Notes: generated from the letters alone by a model not told the origin. A stretch of 64,000 bases of DNA from an uncultured Lactobacillus sp. (GCA_946487795.1 CAMLUN010000001.1:26430-90429), one strand, 5' to 3'; counted from the first letter of the stretch, positions 13,938-22,494 are shown. A program made the numbers and translations.

Positions 13938-14162
13938 GTGTCAAAGAAAGATAAAAAAGTAGAAGTCAGCGTTAAAGATATTGAACGTCGTAATCAACCG
14001 GTTCAACAAATTTTTATTGGAGACCGATTGATTGGTGAAGTTGTAACCGATAATGAACGTTTCAAAGCAATGCTGATAAGTGACCAGAGCGAATTTTATG
14101 TTCGTTCTCAAGAAGAGGGATTAGAAATAGTCCTTCAACAATATCATCTTCACCAGCATTAG
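13938..14162 (+). CDS. DUF2969 family protein
   Basis: This 74-residue soluble protein, highly charged at the N terminus (SKKDKKVEVSVKD), starts with GTG and an AAGGGTG site. It matches the small lactobacillus DUF2969 family, which is usually found between yidD/mbl and rodA as here. Function is unknown; the position suggests an accessory role in wall elongation, which is inference only. Confidence 0.75.
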   Translation: MSKKDKKVEVSVKDIERRNQPVQQIFIGDRLIGEVVTDNERFKAMLISDQSEFYVRSQEEGLEIVLQQYHLHQH

Positions 14163-14210
14163 TTTGGTGAACCATCCTCTTTGATTAATATTTTGTAAAG
14201 GAGTTTGGTA

Positions 14211-15404
14211 ATGCAACGTTCGCAAAATGATGTAGAAAGTCGGATTGACTGGGGAATTATATTCTGTGTTCTTTTGTTAGCCTTGATTGGTCTTGCTTCA
14301 ATCTATGTAGCGGCAGTTCATGATCGGCAGCAAACTAGTGTAGCACGACAGGTTATTACCCAGTTGGTTTGGTATGCGGTTGGAACAATCCTTATTATTG
14401 TCATTATGCAATTTGATGCTGAACAATTATGGAAATTAGCACCAATTGTATACTGGCTAAGTGTATTTTTAATGTTCGCAATCCTAGTCTTTTATAGTCG
14501 AGCCTATTATGCTAGTACCGGGGCTAAGAGTTGGTTTGCAATTGGACCATTTACGTTTCAGCCTTCGGAAATAATGAAGCCTGCCTATATTTTAATGATG
14601 GGGCGTGTTATTACGACTCATAATAACCGATATAGTGTGCATACTGTTGATTCAGATTGGCGATTAATTGGGACGATGTTCTTATGGCTATTACCAATTT
14701 TGATTTCGCTGAAGTTTCAAAATGACTTTGGGACTGGGTTAGTATTCTTCGCTATTTTCTGTGGAATGGTCTTAGTTTCTGGAGTTACTTGGCAAATTTT
14801 GGCGCCAGCAGCTACGATATTAGTTGTTGTTGGGGGCTCAGCCTTAGCGATGGTAACTAGTTCGGTTGGGCGACAAATACTTGAACATGTTGGGTTTCAA
14901 GCATACCAGTTTGATCGGGTTGATACCTGGCTTCATCCAGAACAGGATACAACTAACCAAGGGTATCAGTTATGGCAGAGTATTAAAGCGGTTGGTTCGG
15001 GTGGTATTACTGGAACTGGTTTTAATAACTCAAAGGTTTATGTTCCGGTTCGTGAATCAGATATGATTTTTTCCGTTATCGGTGAGAATTTTGGGTTCAT
15101 TGGTGGGGTTTTATTAATCCTTATCTACTTGTTACTGATCTACTTAATGATTCGAGTAACATTCGATACCAAGAACGAATTCTATGCTTATATCTCAACC
15201 GGAGTTATCATGATGATTTTATTCCACGTTTTTGAAAATATTGGAATGAACATCGGTCTATTACCATTAACAGGTATTCCGCTTCCATTTATTAGTGCTG
15301 GGGGATCCTCATTAATTGGTAACTTGATTGGGATTGGAATGGTAATGTCGATGCGTTACCATCATCATTCTTATATGTTTAGCAGTAATCGTGAATTTAG
15401 ATAG
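14211..15404 (+). CDS. rodA: RodA/FtsW/SpoVE family peptidoglycan glycosyltransferase
   Basis: This 397-residue SEDS protein with about ten spans polymerises lipid II during cell elongation together with a class B PBP. The ATG at 14211 has AAAGGAG seven bases upstream; an in-frame TTG at 14205 is too close to it. Family landmarks are YYASTGAKSWFAIGPFTFQPSE in two pieces (STGAKSWF and FQPSEIMKPA), SDMIFSVIGENFGFIGG and the C-terminal LPLTGIPLPFISAGGSS. It lies in the mbl cluster, so RodA is more likely than FtsW. Confidence 0.93.
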   Translation: MQRSQNDVESRIDWGIIFCVLLLALIGLASIYVAAVHDRQQTSVARQVITQLVWYAVGTILIIVIMQFDAEQLWKLAPIVYWLSVFLMFAILVFYSRAYYASTGAKSWFAIGPFTFQPSEIMKPAYILMMGRVITTHNNRYSVHTVDSDWRLIGTMFLWLLPILISLKFQNDFGTGLVFFAIFCGMVLVSGVTWQILAPAATILVVVGGSALAMVTSSVGRQILEHVGFQAYQFDRVDTWLHPEQDTTNQGYQLWQSIKAVGSGGITGTGFNNSKVYVPVRESDMIFSVIGENFGFIGGVLLILIYLLLIYLMIRVTFDTKNEFYAYISTGVIMMILFHVFENIGMNIGLLPLTGIPLPFISAGGSSLIGNLIGIGMVMSMRYHHHSYMFSSNREFR

Positions 15405-15416
15405 TGGGGTCATAAA

Positions 15417-15710
15417 ATGGCAAAAGATTATTTTTGGGTAAAAGAACAAGCAGATGGTACTAAGCGTGTCGGCTTAAACGATGAAGGCCGTGATGAGTTA
15501 GGAGAAGTAAGTTTCATCGATGTACCAGCAGTAGGGACAACTTTGAAACAAGCTGACAAATTTATTGCAGTTGAAGCAGAAAAAGCAGTTACCGATGTGG
15601 ATAGTCCCATTGATGGTAAGATTACCAAAATAAATGAAGCTATTATTGATGATCCGGCTGGATTAAATTCAAGCGATATGGAAAAAAACTGGATTGTTGA
15701 AGTTAAATAA
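15417..15710 (+). CDS. GcvH-like lipoyl carrier protein
   Basis: This 97-residue protein resembles the lipoyl domain of glycine cleavage H protein but is shorter than the usual 125 or so residues. The lipoate-accepting lysine is in VEAEKAVTDVDSPIDG. No gcvP or gcvT is in the window. Orphan GcvH-like proteins can act as lipoate relays or as substrates of lipoyl-dependent ADP-ribosylation systems, so a role outside glycine cleavage is plausible but unproven. It follows rodA by 12 bases and ends the operon. Confidence 0.8.
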   Translation: MAKDYFWVKEQADGTKRVGLNDEGRDELGEVSFIDVPAVGTTLKQADKFIAVEAEKAVTDVDSPIDGKITKINEAIIDDPAGLNSSDMEKNWIVEVK

Positions 15711-15760
15711 AAAATAGGAGACTAGGATTAGGGGAACCTTGATTTTAGTCTCCTATTTAG
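15711..15760 (+). terminator. Intrinsic terminator of the mbl-rodA operon
   Basis: AAAATAGGAGACTA pairs with TAGTCTCCTATTTA. Confidence 0.85.
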
Positions 15761-15843
15761 TATTGGCGGATCTTTCCAGTTCATGTTATACTTAAGGTTC
15801 TAGGAAAACGGCTAAGATAAAAATATTTAAGGTGGTATTTATT

Positions 15844-16980
15844 ATGACCAAAAAATTACACATCGCTTTATTATTTGGTGGCAACTCCTCTGAACATGAT
15901 GTGTCAAAGCGATCAGCACATAATATCTATGATGCTCTTGATAAGGAAAAATATGATGTAAGTCTTTTTATGTTTACAAAGGATGGAATTCTATTAGGCA
16001 ATGAGGATTCTCAAAAGATCTTTGATGGTGAACCTGAAGACCAAGTGGTAGCAGAAGCATATCAAAAGATGGATATGAGTAGTCCATTAGCACCAATTAT
16101 GGCCTTAAACGAACAAAAGGAAATTGATTTCTTCTTCCCTGTTATCCATGGTAATTTAGGTGAAGATGGTACAATTCAAGGCCTCTTTAAGCTCCTTAAT
16201 AAGCCATACGTTGGTTCAAATATTGCAGCTAGTGCGATGTCTTTTGACAAGGATCTTACTAAGAAGATTATTAGTCAAGCTGGTATTCGCAACACCCCCT
16301 ATGTAGTAGTTACGCCAGAAAACCGGGCTGATTATTCATGGGGCCGGATTGAAGAAAAATTAGGTAATCTCACTTTTGTAAAGCCAGCTAAGCAAGGTTC
16401 CTCCGTTGGAATTCATCGAGTTACTAACGCTGAAGAATATGAAAAAGCGTTAGATGATGCTTTTAAGTATGATTACAAGATCTTAGTAGAACAGGGGATC
16501 GCTAATCCTCAAGAAATTGAGATTTCAATCTTAGGAAATGAACATCCAATTGCCTCTAAGTTAGGAGCTGTTCGTGTACCTAAGGACGATCCATTCTATG
16601 ATTACGAAAACAAGTTTGTGGATGCCAGCGGGGTTGTTTTTGAACTTCCTGTTAAATTACCACAATACTTAGTTGATGAAATTACAGATATGGCTTTGAA
16701 AGCATACAAGGCATTAGGAATGAAGGGAATGGCTCGGATTGACTTTTTAGTTGACAGCAATAATGTTCCTTATCTTGGTGAACCAAATACATTACCAGGA
16801 TTTACTAACATTAGTCTGTACCCTCAAATGTGGGAAGTTTCTGGTATTTCATATTCTGACTTGATTGATCGGTTAATTCAATTAGGATTACAAGAATTTG
16901 AACGAAACAGCAAGATTAAATACGACTTCCGTAAGCTTGGTACTGAACGTGTTGGTCAAAAGAAATATAACGAAGACTAA
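15844..16980 (+). CDS. ddl: D-alanine--D-alanine (D-lactate) ligase
   Basis: This 378-residue ATP-grasp ligase makes the dipeptide or depsipeptide end of peptidoglycan precursors. The ATG at 15844 has AAGGTGG eight bases upstream; a GTG at 15832 overlaps that site and is rejected. Motifs are LLFGGNSSEHDVSKRSA, the ATP-binding KPAKQGSSVGI and the C-terminal EPNTLPGFTNISLYPQMW. At residue 258 the motif reads YDYENKF where D-Ala-D-Ala ligases have Tyr (EAKY in E. coli). Phe here is the known hallmark of D-Ala-D-Lac formation and intrinsic vancomycin resistance in Leuconostoc and L. reuteri. Confidence 0.95.
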   Translation: MTKKLHIALLFGGNSSEHDVSKRSAHNIYDALDKEKYDVSLFMFTKDGILLGNEDSQKIFDGEPEDQVVAEAYQKMDMSSPLAPIMALNEQKEIDFFFPVIHGNLGEDGTIQGLFKLLNKPYVGSNIAASAMSFDKDLTKKIISQAGIRNTPYVVVTPENRADYSWGRIEEKLGNLTFVKPAKQGSSVGIHRVTNAEEYEKALDDAFKYDYKILVEQGIANPQEIEISILGNEHPIASKLGAVRVPKDDPFYDYENKFVDASGVVFELPVKLPQYLVDEITDMALKAYKALGMKGMARIDFLVDSNNVPYLGEPNTLPGFTNISLYPQMWEVSGISYSDLIDRLIQLGLQEFERNSKIKYDFRKLGTERVGQKKYNED

Positions 16981-16994
16981 AGAATAATTATTTA

Positions 16995-17037
16995 ATGGTT
17001 AGGATGTTGTGAAGACAATGTGCTAACTATTTTTATT
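16995..17037 (+). terminator. Probable terminator after ddl
   Basis: ATGGTTAG pairs with CTAACTAT, with an inner TTGT-GAAG-ACAA hairpin, followed by TTTTTATTATT. Confidence 0.6.
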
Positions 17038-17096
17038 ATTAAAATTATAGCAGGAAGTAAATATTATCATAATGGTATGAAATCCGTGGTTTAGTA

Positions 17097-17240
17097 TTGC
17101 AGTAAGCAAAATTTATAATATAATGAAGATACGTAGTTTTTGTAAGCGTTAGAGTAGCTTACAGTCACACTACTTATAGTACTTTATAACCATCGCAGGG
17201 GGTGACTTTGAAGGTGGTTATAAGCATTTATTTTTTATAA
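17097..17240 (+). ncRNA. Candidate small RNA or mini-ORF transcript
   Basis: TTGCAG (17097-17102), 16 bases and TATAAT (17119-17124) form a good promoter not attached to any long gene. About 60 bases later an 11-bp hairpin (TTATAACCATC from 17184, GGTGGTTATAA ending 17223) is followed by a T-rich tract, giving a transcript of about 105 bases. Inside the hairpin loop lies AGGGGGTGA, a near-perfect ribosome site, followed by a TTG-initiated frame of ten codons (17208-17240, product MKVVISIYFL). It may be a regulatory RNA, a leader or a tiny peptide gene. No family was recognised. Confidence 0.4.
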
Positions 17241-17331
17241 AATTTATTGTATTTTAAACATAAAAATAGTATTGATTTATTTTTGGCCTATAATAAAAGA
17301 CCTAGGTAAAACCAAAGTAATTTTTGTTGCT

Positions 17332-17362
17332 AATGGTGGTATAATACCATTGGCAATGGTAC
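17332..17362 (+). promoter_or_regulatory. Promoter and palindromic operator of the TPR regulator
   Basis: The extended -10 TGGTATAAT (-10 hexamer 17340-17345) is followed by the perfect inverted repeat ACCATT-GGC-AATGGT (17346-17360). A further AATGGT half-site lies at 17332. The arrangement fits autoregulation by the downstream DNA-binding protein, which is inference. Confidence 0.5.
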
Positions 17363-17416
17363 AGTTCATAGAGTACATATTTTATATTCAACAATTATGA
17401 TTAAGGAAGGTAAACA

Positions 17417-18262
17417 ATGAGACTCCGAGGAGACGTATTAAAACAAATTCGTCGCAAGCGTGGATTGTCCCAAACGGCTTTAGCTGAAGGGATTTGTACT
17501 CAAGCGACAATCAGCCTAATGGAAAAACAAAATCGCTTACCCAAAATGGATATTTTAACGGCAATATGTGAACGCTTAAATATTTCTTCTGATCGAATTG
17601 TCGAAAATGAAGTTAGTGGAATTAATGAAACATTCAACCAAATCGTTGATAATTTGATTTCACGCAATTTTGAAGATGCTTCAGCGCTTTTGAAGAAGGT
17701 TCATGTAAAAAATCTAGAAAGTGATTTTGATAAACAACGTTACTACTATCTAGTAGGAATGGTTCAAGTTGAAAGTAATCAAATTGATGAAGCCATTTTT
17801 AATTTTGAACTTGTTTTAACTCAATTTGCTACTACTAGTGCTAATATTTATTTAGCTATGACAACTGCAGGAATGGCGCTTGCTTACTTAAAACGTGGTG
17901 ATAAAGAACGGGCAGCACGGTTAACTAACCGGTCTGTAAAACTGATTGATAATAAAAAATTGATTGGGAGCCTTTATCAGTGGGCATCAATTGATTGTCA
18001 AATTGCAGAATTATATCTGCAACTTGAAGACCCTGATAACGCTATTGAAGTTGCTAATAAGGGAATTGAACTTTGTCGGGAACATGATTCATTATTCTTA
18101 TTAGATGAACTATATCTTTATATAGGTCGTAGCTACATCCTAAAGAACGACAAGGAAGAAGCTAAAAAGGCTTTAAAGATTGCTGAAAGTCTTAGCATTG
18201 CTCGTAATGGATCAGTAGCAGAAGATACAATTCTATTAGAGTTAAAAAATTTAGAAATTTAA
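17417..18262 (+). CDS. Helix-turn-helix (XRE) regulator with TPR repeats
   Basis: This 281-residue protein has an N-terminal XRE helix-turn-helix (residues about 6-60, SQTALAEGICTQATISLMEK as recognition region) followed by a helical repeat domain resembling TPRs. That architecture is shared with Rgg/PlcR/PrgX (RRNPP) regulators, some of which respond to short peptides. AAGGAAGG precedes the ATG. A terminator follows, so it is monocistronic. It lies just upstream of the arabinose locus but has its own promoter and terminator, and a link to arabinose is not supported. Target genes are unknown. Confidence 0.85.
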   Translation: MRLRGDVLKQIRRKRGLSQTALAEGICTQATISLMEKQNRLPKMDILTAICERLNISSDRIVENEVSGINETFNQIVDNLISRNFEDASALLKKVHVKNLESDFDKQRYYYLVGMVQVESNQIDEAIFNFELVLTQFATTSANIYLAMTTAGMALAYLKRGDKERAARLTNRSVKLIDNKKLIGSLYQWASIDCQIAELYLQLEDPDNAIEVANKGIELCREHDSLFLLDELYLYIGRSYILKNDKEEAKKALKIAESLSIARNGSVAEDTILLELKNLEI

Positions 18263-18279
18263 TTAATATACGTAACTGA

Positions 18280-18325
18280 AAAACGAAGCTGAGAGATGGT
18301 TAAGATGTCTCAGCTTCGTTTTTTA
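18280..18325 (+). terminator. Intrinsic terminator after the TPR regulator
   Basis: AAAACGAAGCTGAGA pairs with TCTCAGCTTCGTTTTTT. Confidence 0.9.
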
Positions 18326-18339
18326 GTATAAATTTAAAG

Positions 18340-18355
18340 ATTTATCCGTATAAAT
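18340..18355 (+). promoter_or_regulatory. Distal AraR-type operator
   Basis: ATTTATCCGTATAAAT is a 16-bp near-palindrome close to the AraR consensus ATTTGTACGTACAAAT. It lies 217 bases upstream of a second site at the araE promoter. Paired distant operators allow DNA looping in B. subtilis AraR; the same is inferred here. Confidence 0.65.
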
Positions 18356-18381
18356 AATTAATAAAAACTTAATTGATTATT

Positions 18382-18432
18382 AAAGACTAATTTCAGTTTA
18401 TGTGCATTAAACGAGAATTAGTCTTTTTTATT
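18382..18432. terminator. Hairpin with T tract between regulator and ara locus
   Basis: AGACTAAT (18384-18391) pairs with ATTAGTCT and is followed by TTTTTATTA. It has no gene directly upstream beyond the first terminator, so it may stop transcription from a start between the two. Confidence 0.5.
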
Positions 18433-18553
18433 AGTAAAAAATAAAAATATTTTTCACATGCATAACTGCTTCTAAATACAAGATAGACATGAAATTGTTA
18501 AATGTATAAAATGCTTTTTCACAATTGGTTATGATTAATTTTAAATAATTTAC

Positions 18554-18609
18554 TTGATTTATCCGTACAAATATTTTATAGTAATAATTGTTCAATGAAA
18601 GCGCGTTCA
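18554..18609 (+). promoter_or_regulatory. ara operon promoter with AraR operator and cre site
   Basis: TTGATT (18554-18559), a 17-base spacer and TATAGT (18577-18582) form the promoter. The AraR-type operator ATTTATCCGTACAAAT (18557-18572) covers the spacer and part of -35. TGAAAGCGCGTTCA (18596-18609) matches the CcpA cre consensus with one mismatch and lies just past the expected start point, as a roadblock. Control by arabinose and glucose repression is therefore expected. The rest of the 395-base gap holds two terminators and the distal operator. Confidence 0.75.
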
Positions 18610-18657
18610 TGTTCATGAAAAACTATTACTTTTTAATTTTTAAGGAGGATGAATGTA

Positions 18658-20073
18658 ATGGCTAAAGCCGAGAAGAAAATATCAAGTGCATTTATCTACT
18701 TCTTCGGATCATTTGGGGGCATCCTATTTGGTTACGATATCGGTGTTATGACTGGTGCCTTACCTTTCTTACAAGCTGATTGGCACCTTGAAAATGCAGC
18801 TTCTCTAGTTGGTTGGATTACTTCAGCAGTTATGTTTGGTGCAATCTTCGGGGGCGCATTAGCCGGACAGCTTTCTGATAAGTTCGGTCGGCGGAAAATG
18901 ATTTTAATGTCTGCAATTGTATTCATGGTATTCTCCGTTTTATCTGGTGTTTCACCAGACATGGGCGAAGCAAGTGCCTACTATCTGATTATTGTCCGGA
19001 TGCTTTTAGGTTTAGCGGTAGGGGCTGCCTCAGCGTTGGTACCAGCTTATATGTCCGAAATGGCACCAGCTAAAGCACGTGGACGTTTATCTGGACTTAA
19101 CCAAACAATGATTGTTTCTGGAATGTTATTGTCATATGTTGTTGACTTCCTATTGAAAGACCTTCCTGGTGAATGGGCATGGCGTCTTATGTTAGGATTG
19201 GCAGCTGTTCCTGCTTTAATCTTATTCCTTGGTGTTCTTCGTTTGCCAGAATCTCCACGGTTCTTATTGCGTAAAGGTGATGAAGCCCAAGCGCGGAAAG
19301 TTCTTTCTTACATTCGTAAAAATCCAGCTGAGATTGACCAAGAATTAGCAAGTATTAAAGAAACTGCTAAAGAAGAGCGACAAGCAAATCAAAAGACAAG
19401 TTGGTCAACCTTATTCAGTGGCAAGTATCGTTACCTAGTTATTGCTGGGGTTGGGGTTGCAGCCTTCCAACAATTCCAAGGTGCAAACGCGATCTTCTAC
19501 TACATTCCATTAATTGTTCAAAAGGCAACTGGCCAAGCTGCATCTTCAAACTTAATGTGGCCAATTGTTCAAGGGGTTATCTTGGTTGTTGGTTCCCTGG
19601 TTTACATGTGGATTGCTGATAAATTTAACCGGCGGACATTGTTAATGGTTGGTGGTGCTGTCATGGGACTTTCCTTCATTCTTCCAGCCGTTATTAATTG
19701 GATGATGCCAAATATGAATCCGATGACAATTGTTGTGTTCTTATGTATCTATGTTGCGTTCTACTCCTTCACATGGGCTCCGTTAACATGGGTGCTTGTT
19801 GGTGAAATCTTCCCACTAGCTATCCGGGGTCGTGCCTCTGGTTTAGCTTCATCATTTAACTGGATTGGATCATGGTTAGTTGGTCTTATCTTCCCAATTA
19901 TGACGGCAAGTATGCCACAAGAAGCTGTTTTCGCGATCTTCGGAATTATCTGTATCTTAGGAGTTATCTTTGTTAAGACTTGTGTTCCAGAAACTCGTGG
20001 GCACACTCTTGAAGAAATTGAAGAGCAAGGAACAAACCATGGTCGAGTAAAGGCCAGCAATCCTGAAAACTAG
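18658..20073 (+). CDS. araE: Arabinose:proton symporter (MFS sugar porter)
   Basis: This 471-residue member of the MFS sugar porter family has 12 spans. Signatures are GYDIGVMTGALPF, DKFGRRK (loop 2-3), PESPRFLL after span 6 and PETRGHTLEEIEE at the C terminus. I chose the ATG at 18658 with AAGGAGG nine bases upstream; the ATG at 18649 directly abuts that site. Its place at the head of araBDA behind AraR operators supports L-arabinose as substrate. Xylose or another pentose cannot be excluded from sequence. Confidence 0.88.
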   Translation: MAKAEKKISSAFIYFFGSFGGILFGYDIGVMTGALPFLQADWHLENAASLVGWITSAVMFGAIFGGALAGQLSDKFGRRKMILMSAIVFMVFSVLSGVSPDMGEASAYYLIIVRMLLGLAVGAASALVPAYMSEMAPAKARGRLSGLNQTMIVSGMLLSYVVDFLLKDLPGEWAWRLMLGLAAVPALILFLGVLRLPESPRFLLRKGDEAQARKVLSYIRKNPAEIDQELASIKETAKEERQANQKTSWSTLFSGKYRYLVIAGVGVAAFQQFQGANAIFYYIPLIVQKATGQAASSNLMWPIVQGVILVVGSLVYMWIADKFNRRTLLMVGGAVMGLSFILPAVINWMMPNMNPMTIVVFLCIYVAFYSFTWAPLTWVLVGEIFPLAIRGRASGLASSFNWIGSWLVGLIFPIMTASMPQEAVFAIFGIICILGVIFVKTCVPETRGHTLEEIEEQGTNHGRVKASNPEN

Positions 20074-20085
20074 GAGGAATACTCT

Positions 20086-21708
20086 ATGAATTTACGTGAA
20101 ACAGCGACACAAGTAAAAAATGGTCAGGCTTCACTAGGAATTGAGTTAGGCTCTACCCGAATTAAAGCAGTCTTGATTAATTCAGATTTTGAAACAATCT
20201 CTTCTGGGAGCTATACCTGGGAAAACCAATTGAAAGACGGGATCTGGACATACCCGCTGGATCAAGTTTGGGAAGGGATTCAAGCTGCTTATGCCAAGAT
20301 TAAGGCAGATGTCCAAAGTAAGTACCATGTGAGCTTGGATGAAATTAGTTCAATCGGTGTCAGTGCCATGATGCATGGGTACCTACCATTTGATAAAAAT
20401 AACCAATTACTTGTTCCATTTAGAACCTGGCGGAATAACATCACTGAGGAATCCGCAGATAAGTTAACTGATTTATTTGATTTTAATATTCCACAACGAT
20501 GGAGTATTGCTCACCTCTACCAAGCAATTTTGAATAAGGAACCGCATGTTAAAGACATTGATTTCATTACAACTTTAGCTGGTTATGTTCACTGGAAACT
20601 TTCGGGTGAAAAAGTTTTAGGAATTGGGGATGCCTCAGGAGTATTTCCAATCGATGATCAAACATTAACTTATCGTCAAGACTTTATTGAAAAATTCAAC
20701 TCATTACCAGAAGTTGAACAATACCCATGGCAACTTAAGAATATTTTGCCTGCAGTCCTGGTAGCTGGACGCGATGCAGGTCACTTAACTGCTGATGGAG
20801 CAAAGTTACTTGATCCAAGTGGGACTTTGCAAGCTGGTAGTTTGATGGCCCCTCCAGAAGGGGATGCAGGAACTGGAATGGTTGGAACTAACAGTGTTCG
20901 AAAACGGACAGGAAATATTTCGGTTGGAACTTCAGCCTTCTCAATGAATGTGTTAGATGCTCCATTAAAGAAGCTTCACCGTGATATTGATATTGTTACT
21001 ACGCCAACCGGTGATCCAGTAGCCATGGTTCATATCAATAATTGTTCTTCTGATATTAACGCCTGGGTTGGATTATTTAGAGATTTTGCTAATGCAATTG
21101 GAGCCAAGATCGATACCAATACGCTTTACGAGACCCTATTTGATTCAACGGTTCACTCCGACCCAGATGCTGGTGGATTAATTAATTATAGTTATCTTTC
21201 TGGTGAAAATATTACCAAGATTCAGGAAGGACGTCCCCTATTTGTCCGTACTCCAAATAGTAAGATGAACCTCGCTAACTTCTTCCTTACTCAACTCTAT
21301 GCAGCATTTGCGCCATTGAAGATTGGGATGGATATCTTACTAAATGAAGAACACGTTCAAACCGATGTCATGGTTGCGCAAGGAGGACTCTTTGGGACAC
21401 CAGTTATTGGGCAACAAGTTTTGGCGAATGCCTTAAATATCCCAATTACAATCATGAATACTGCCAGTGAAGGTGGACCATGGGGAATGGCGGTTCTTGC
21501 TAAGTATGCTGAGACGTACGGAAAAGAATCCCTAGCAGATTACCTTGACGAAAAAGTCTTTAAGAATCCAGAAAGTATGACCCTTACACCAGAACCTGCT
21601 GGCGTAAAAGGATATGAAAGCTTTATTACTCGTTACCAAGCAGGCTTACCTGTTGAAGCATTAGCTGGTGATGACATTAAAGAACGTGAAGAGAAAGGGA
21701 GTAAATAG
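20086..21708 (+). CDS. araB: L-ribulokinase
   Basis: This 540-residue FGGY-family carbohydrate kinase phosphorylates L-ribulose to L-ribulose 5-phosphate. The N-terminal phosphate loop is IELGSTRIKAVL; the C-terminal nucleotide domain includes VAQGGLFGTPVIGQQVLANAL and SEGGPWGMAVLA. Xylulokinases share the fold, but the operon position between araE and araD identifies it as ribulokinase. TAGGAGG precedes the ATG, 12 bases after araE. Confidence 0.92.
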   Translation: MNLRETATQVKNGQASLGIELGSTRIKAVLINSDFETISSGSYTWENQLKDGIWTYPLDQVWEGIQAAYAKIKADVQSKYHVSLDEISSIGVSAMMHGYLPFDKNNQLLVPFRTWRNNITEESADKLTDLFDFNIPQRWSIAHLYQAILNKEPHVKDIDFITTLAGYVHWKLSGEKVLGIGDASGVFPIDDQTLTYRQDFIEKFNSLPEVEQYPWQLKNILPAVLVAGRDAGHLTADGAKLLDPSGTLQAGSLMAPPEGDAGTGMVGTNSVRKRTGNISVGTSAFSMNVLDAPLKKLHRDIDIVTTPTGDPVAMVHINNCSSDINAWVGLFRDFANAIGAKIDTNTLYETLFDSTVHSDPDAGGLINYSYLSGENITKIQEGRPLFVRTPNSKMNLANFFLTQLYAAFAPLKIGMDILLNEEHVQTDVMVAQGGLFGTPVIGQQVLANALNIPITIMNTASEGGPWGMAVLAKYAETYGKESLADYLDEKVFKNPESMTLTPEPAGVKGYESFITRYQAGLPVEALAGDDIKEREEKGSK

Positions 21709-21711
21709 TAC

Positions 21712-22440
21712 ATGTTAGAAGATTTAAAGAAAGAAGTTTATGAAGCAAATATGCGGCTTCCTAAACTAGGCCTTGTTTCCTTTACATGGGGCAATGTTTC
21801 AGGGATTGACCGTGAAAAAGGATTGTTTGTTATTAAACCTTCTGGAGTTCCATATGAAGAGATGAAGCCGGAAGACATGGTTGTTGTCAACTTGGATGGT
21901 GAGGTAGTCGAGGGTGACTTGAATCCATCCAGTGATACTCCTACTCACACTTACCTCTATAATCACTTCCCAAAGATTGGTGGAGTCGTTCATACTCATT
22001 CACCATGGGCAGTAGCGTTTGCAGCTGCACGGATGGATGTTCCAGCAATGAATACCACTCACGCTGATACTTTCTATACTGATGTCCCAGCTGCTGATGC
22101 TTTGACGAAGGAAGAAATTGAAGAAGACTATGAAGGTAATACAGGAAAGGTAATCGTTCGTTCATTCAAGGAACGGGGTTTGGACTATGAAGCAACCCCA
22201 GCGGCATTAGTAATGCAACATGGTCCATTTACCTGGGGGCCAACACCTGACAAAGCAGTTTATAATGCTAAGGTGTTAGAAGTTGTGGCAGAAGAAGATT
22301 ATCATGCAATGCAATTAACGCACCAAGACCTTCACTTACCTCAATACTTGTTGGACAAACACTATTACCGCAAGCATGGTGCGAATGCATATTACGGACA
22401 AAATAATGCGCATTCAAAAGATCATGCAGCTCACGCTTAA
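21712..22440 (+). CDS. araD: L-ribulose-5-phosphate 4-epimerase
   Basis: This 242-residue class II aldolase/epimerase family enzyme makes D-xylulose 5-phosphate, which enters the phosphoketolase pathway. Zinc ligands are the histidines in VVHTHSPWAVAFAA and a third near LVMQHGPFTWG; the N-terminal SFTWGNVSGIDRE is typical. It starts three bases after the araB stop and appears translationally coupled. Length is normal. Confidence 0.95.
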   Translation: MLEDLKKEVYEANMRLPKLGLVSFTWGNVSGIDREKGLFVIKPSGVPYEEMKPEDMVVVNLDGEVVEGDLNPSSDTPTHTYLYNHFPKIGGVVHTHSPWAVAFAAARMDVPAMNTTHADTFYTDVPAADALTKEEIEEDYEGNTGKVIVRSFKERGLDYEATPAALVMQHGPFTWGPTPDKAVYNAKVLEVVAEEDYHAMQLTHQDLHLPQYLLDKHYYRKHGANAYYGQNNAHSKDHAAHA

Positions 22441-22494
22441 TTAATTTGGTAGCTACATTTAAAAACTTTTTTAGGATAAAAGGAGTGTAATCTC

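Noticed and set aside
18431-18616. 61-residue minus-strand open frame in the araE upstream region
   Set aside because: It overlaps the AraR operator, promoter and cre site, and its composition is that of AT-rich noncoding DNA.
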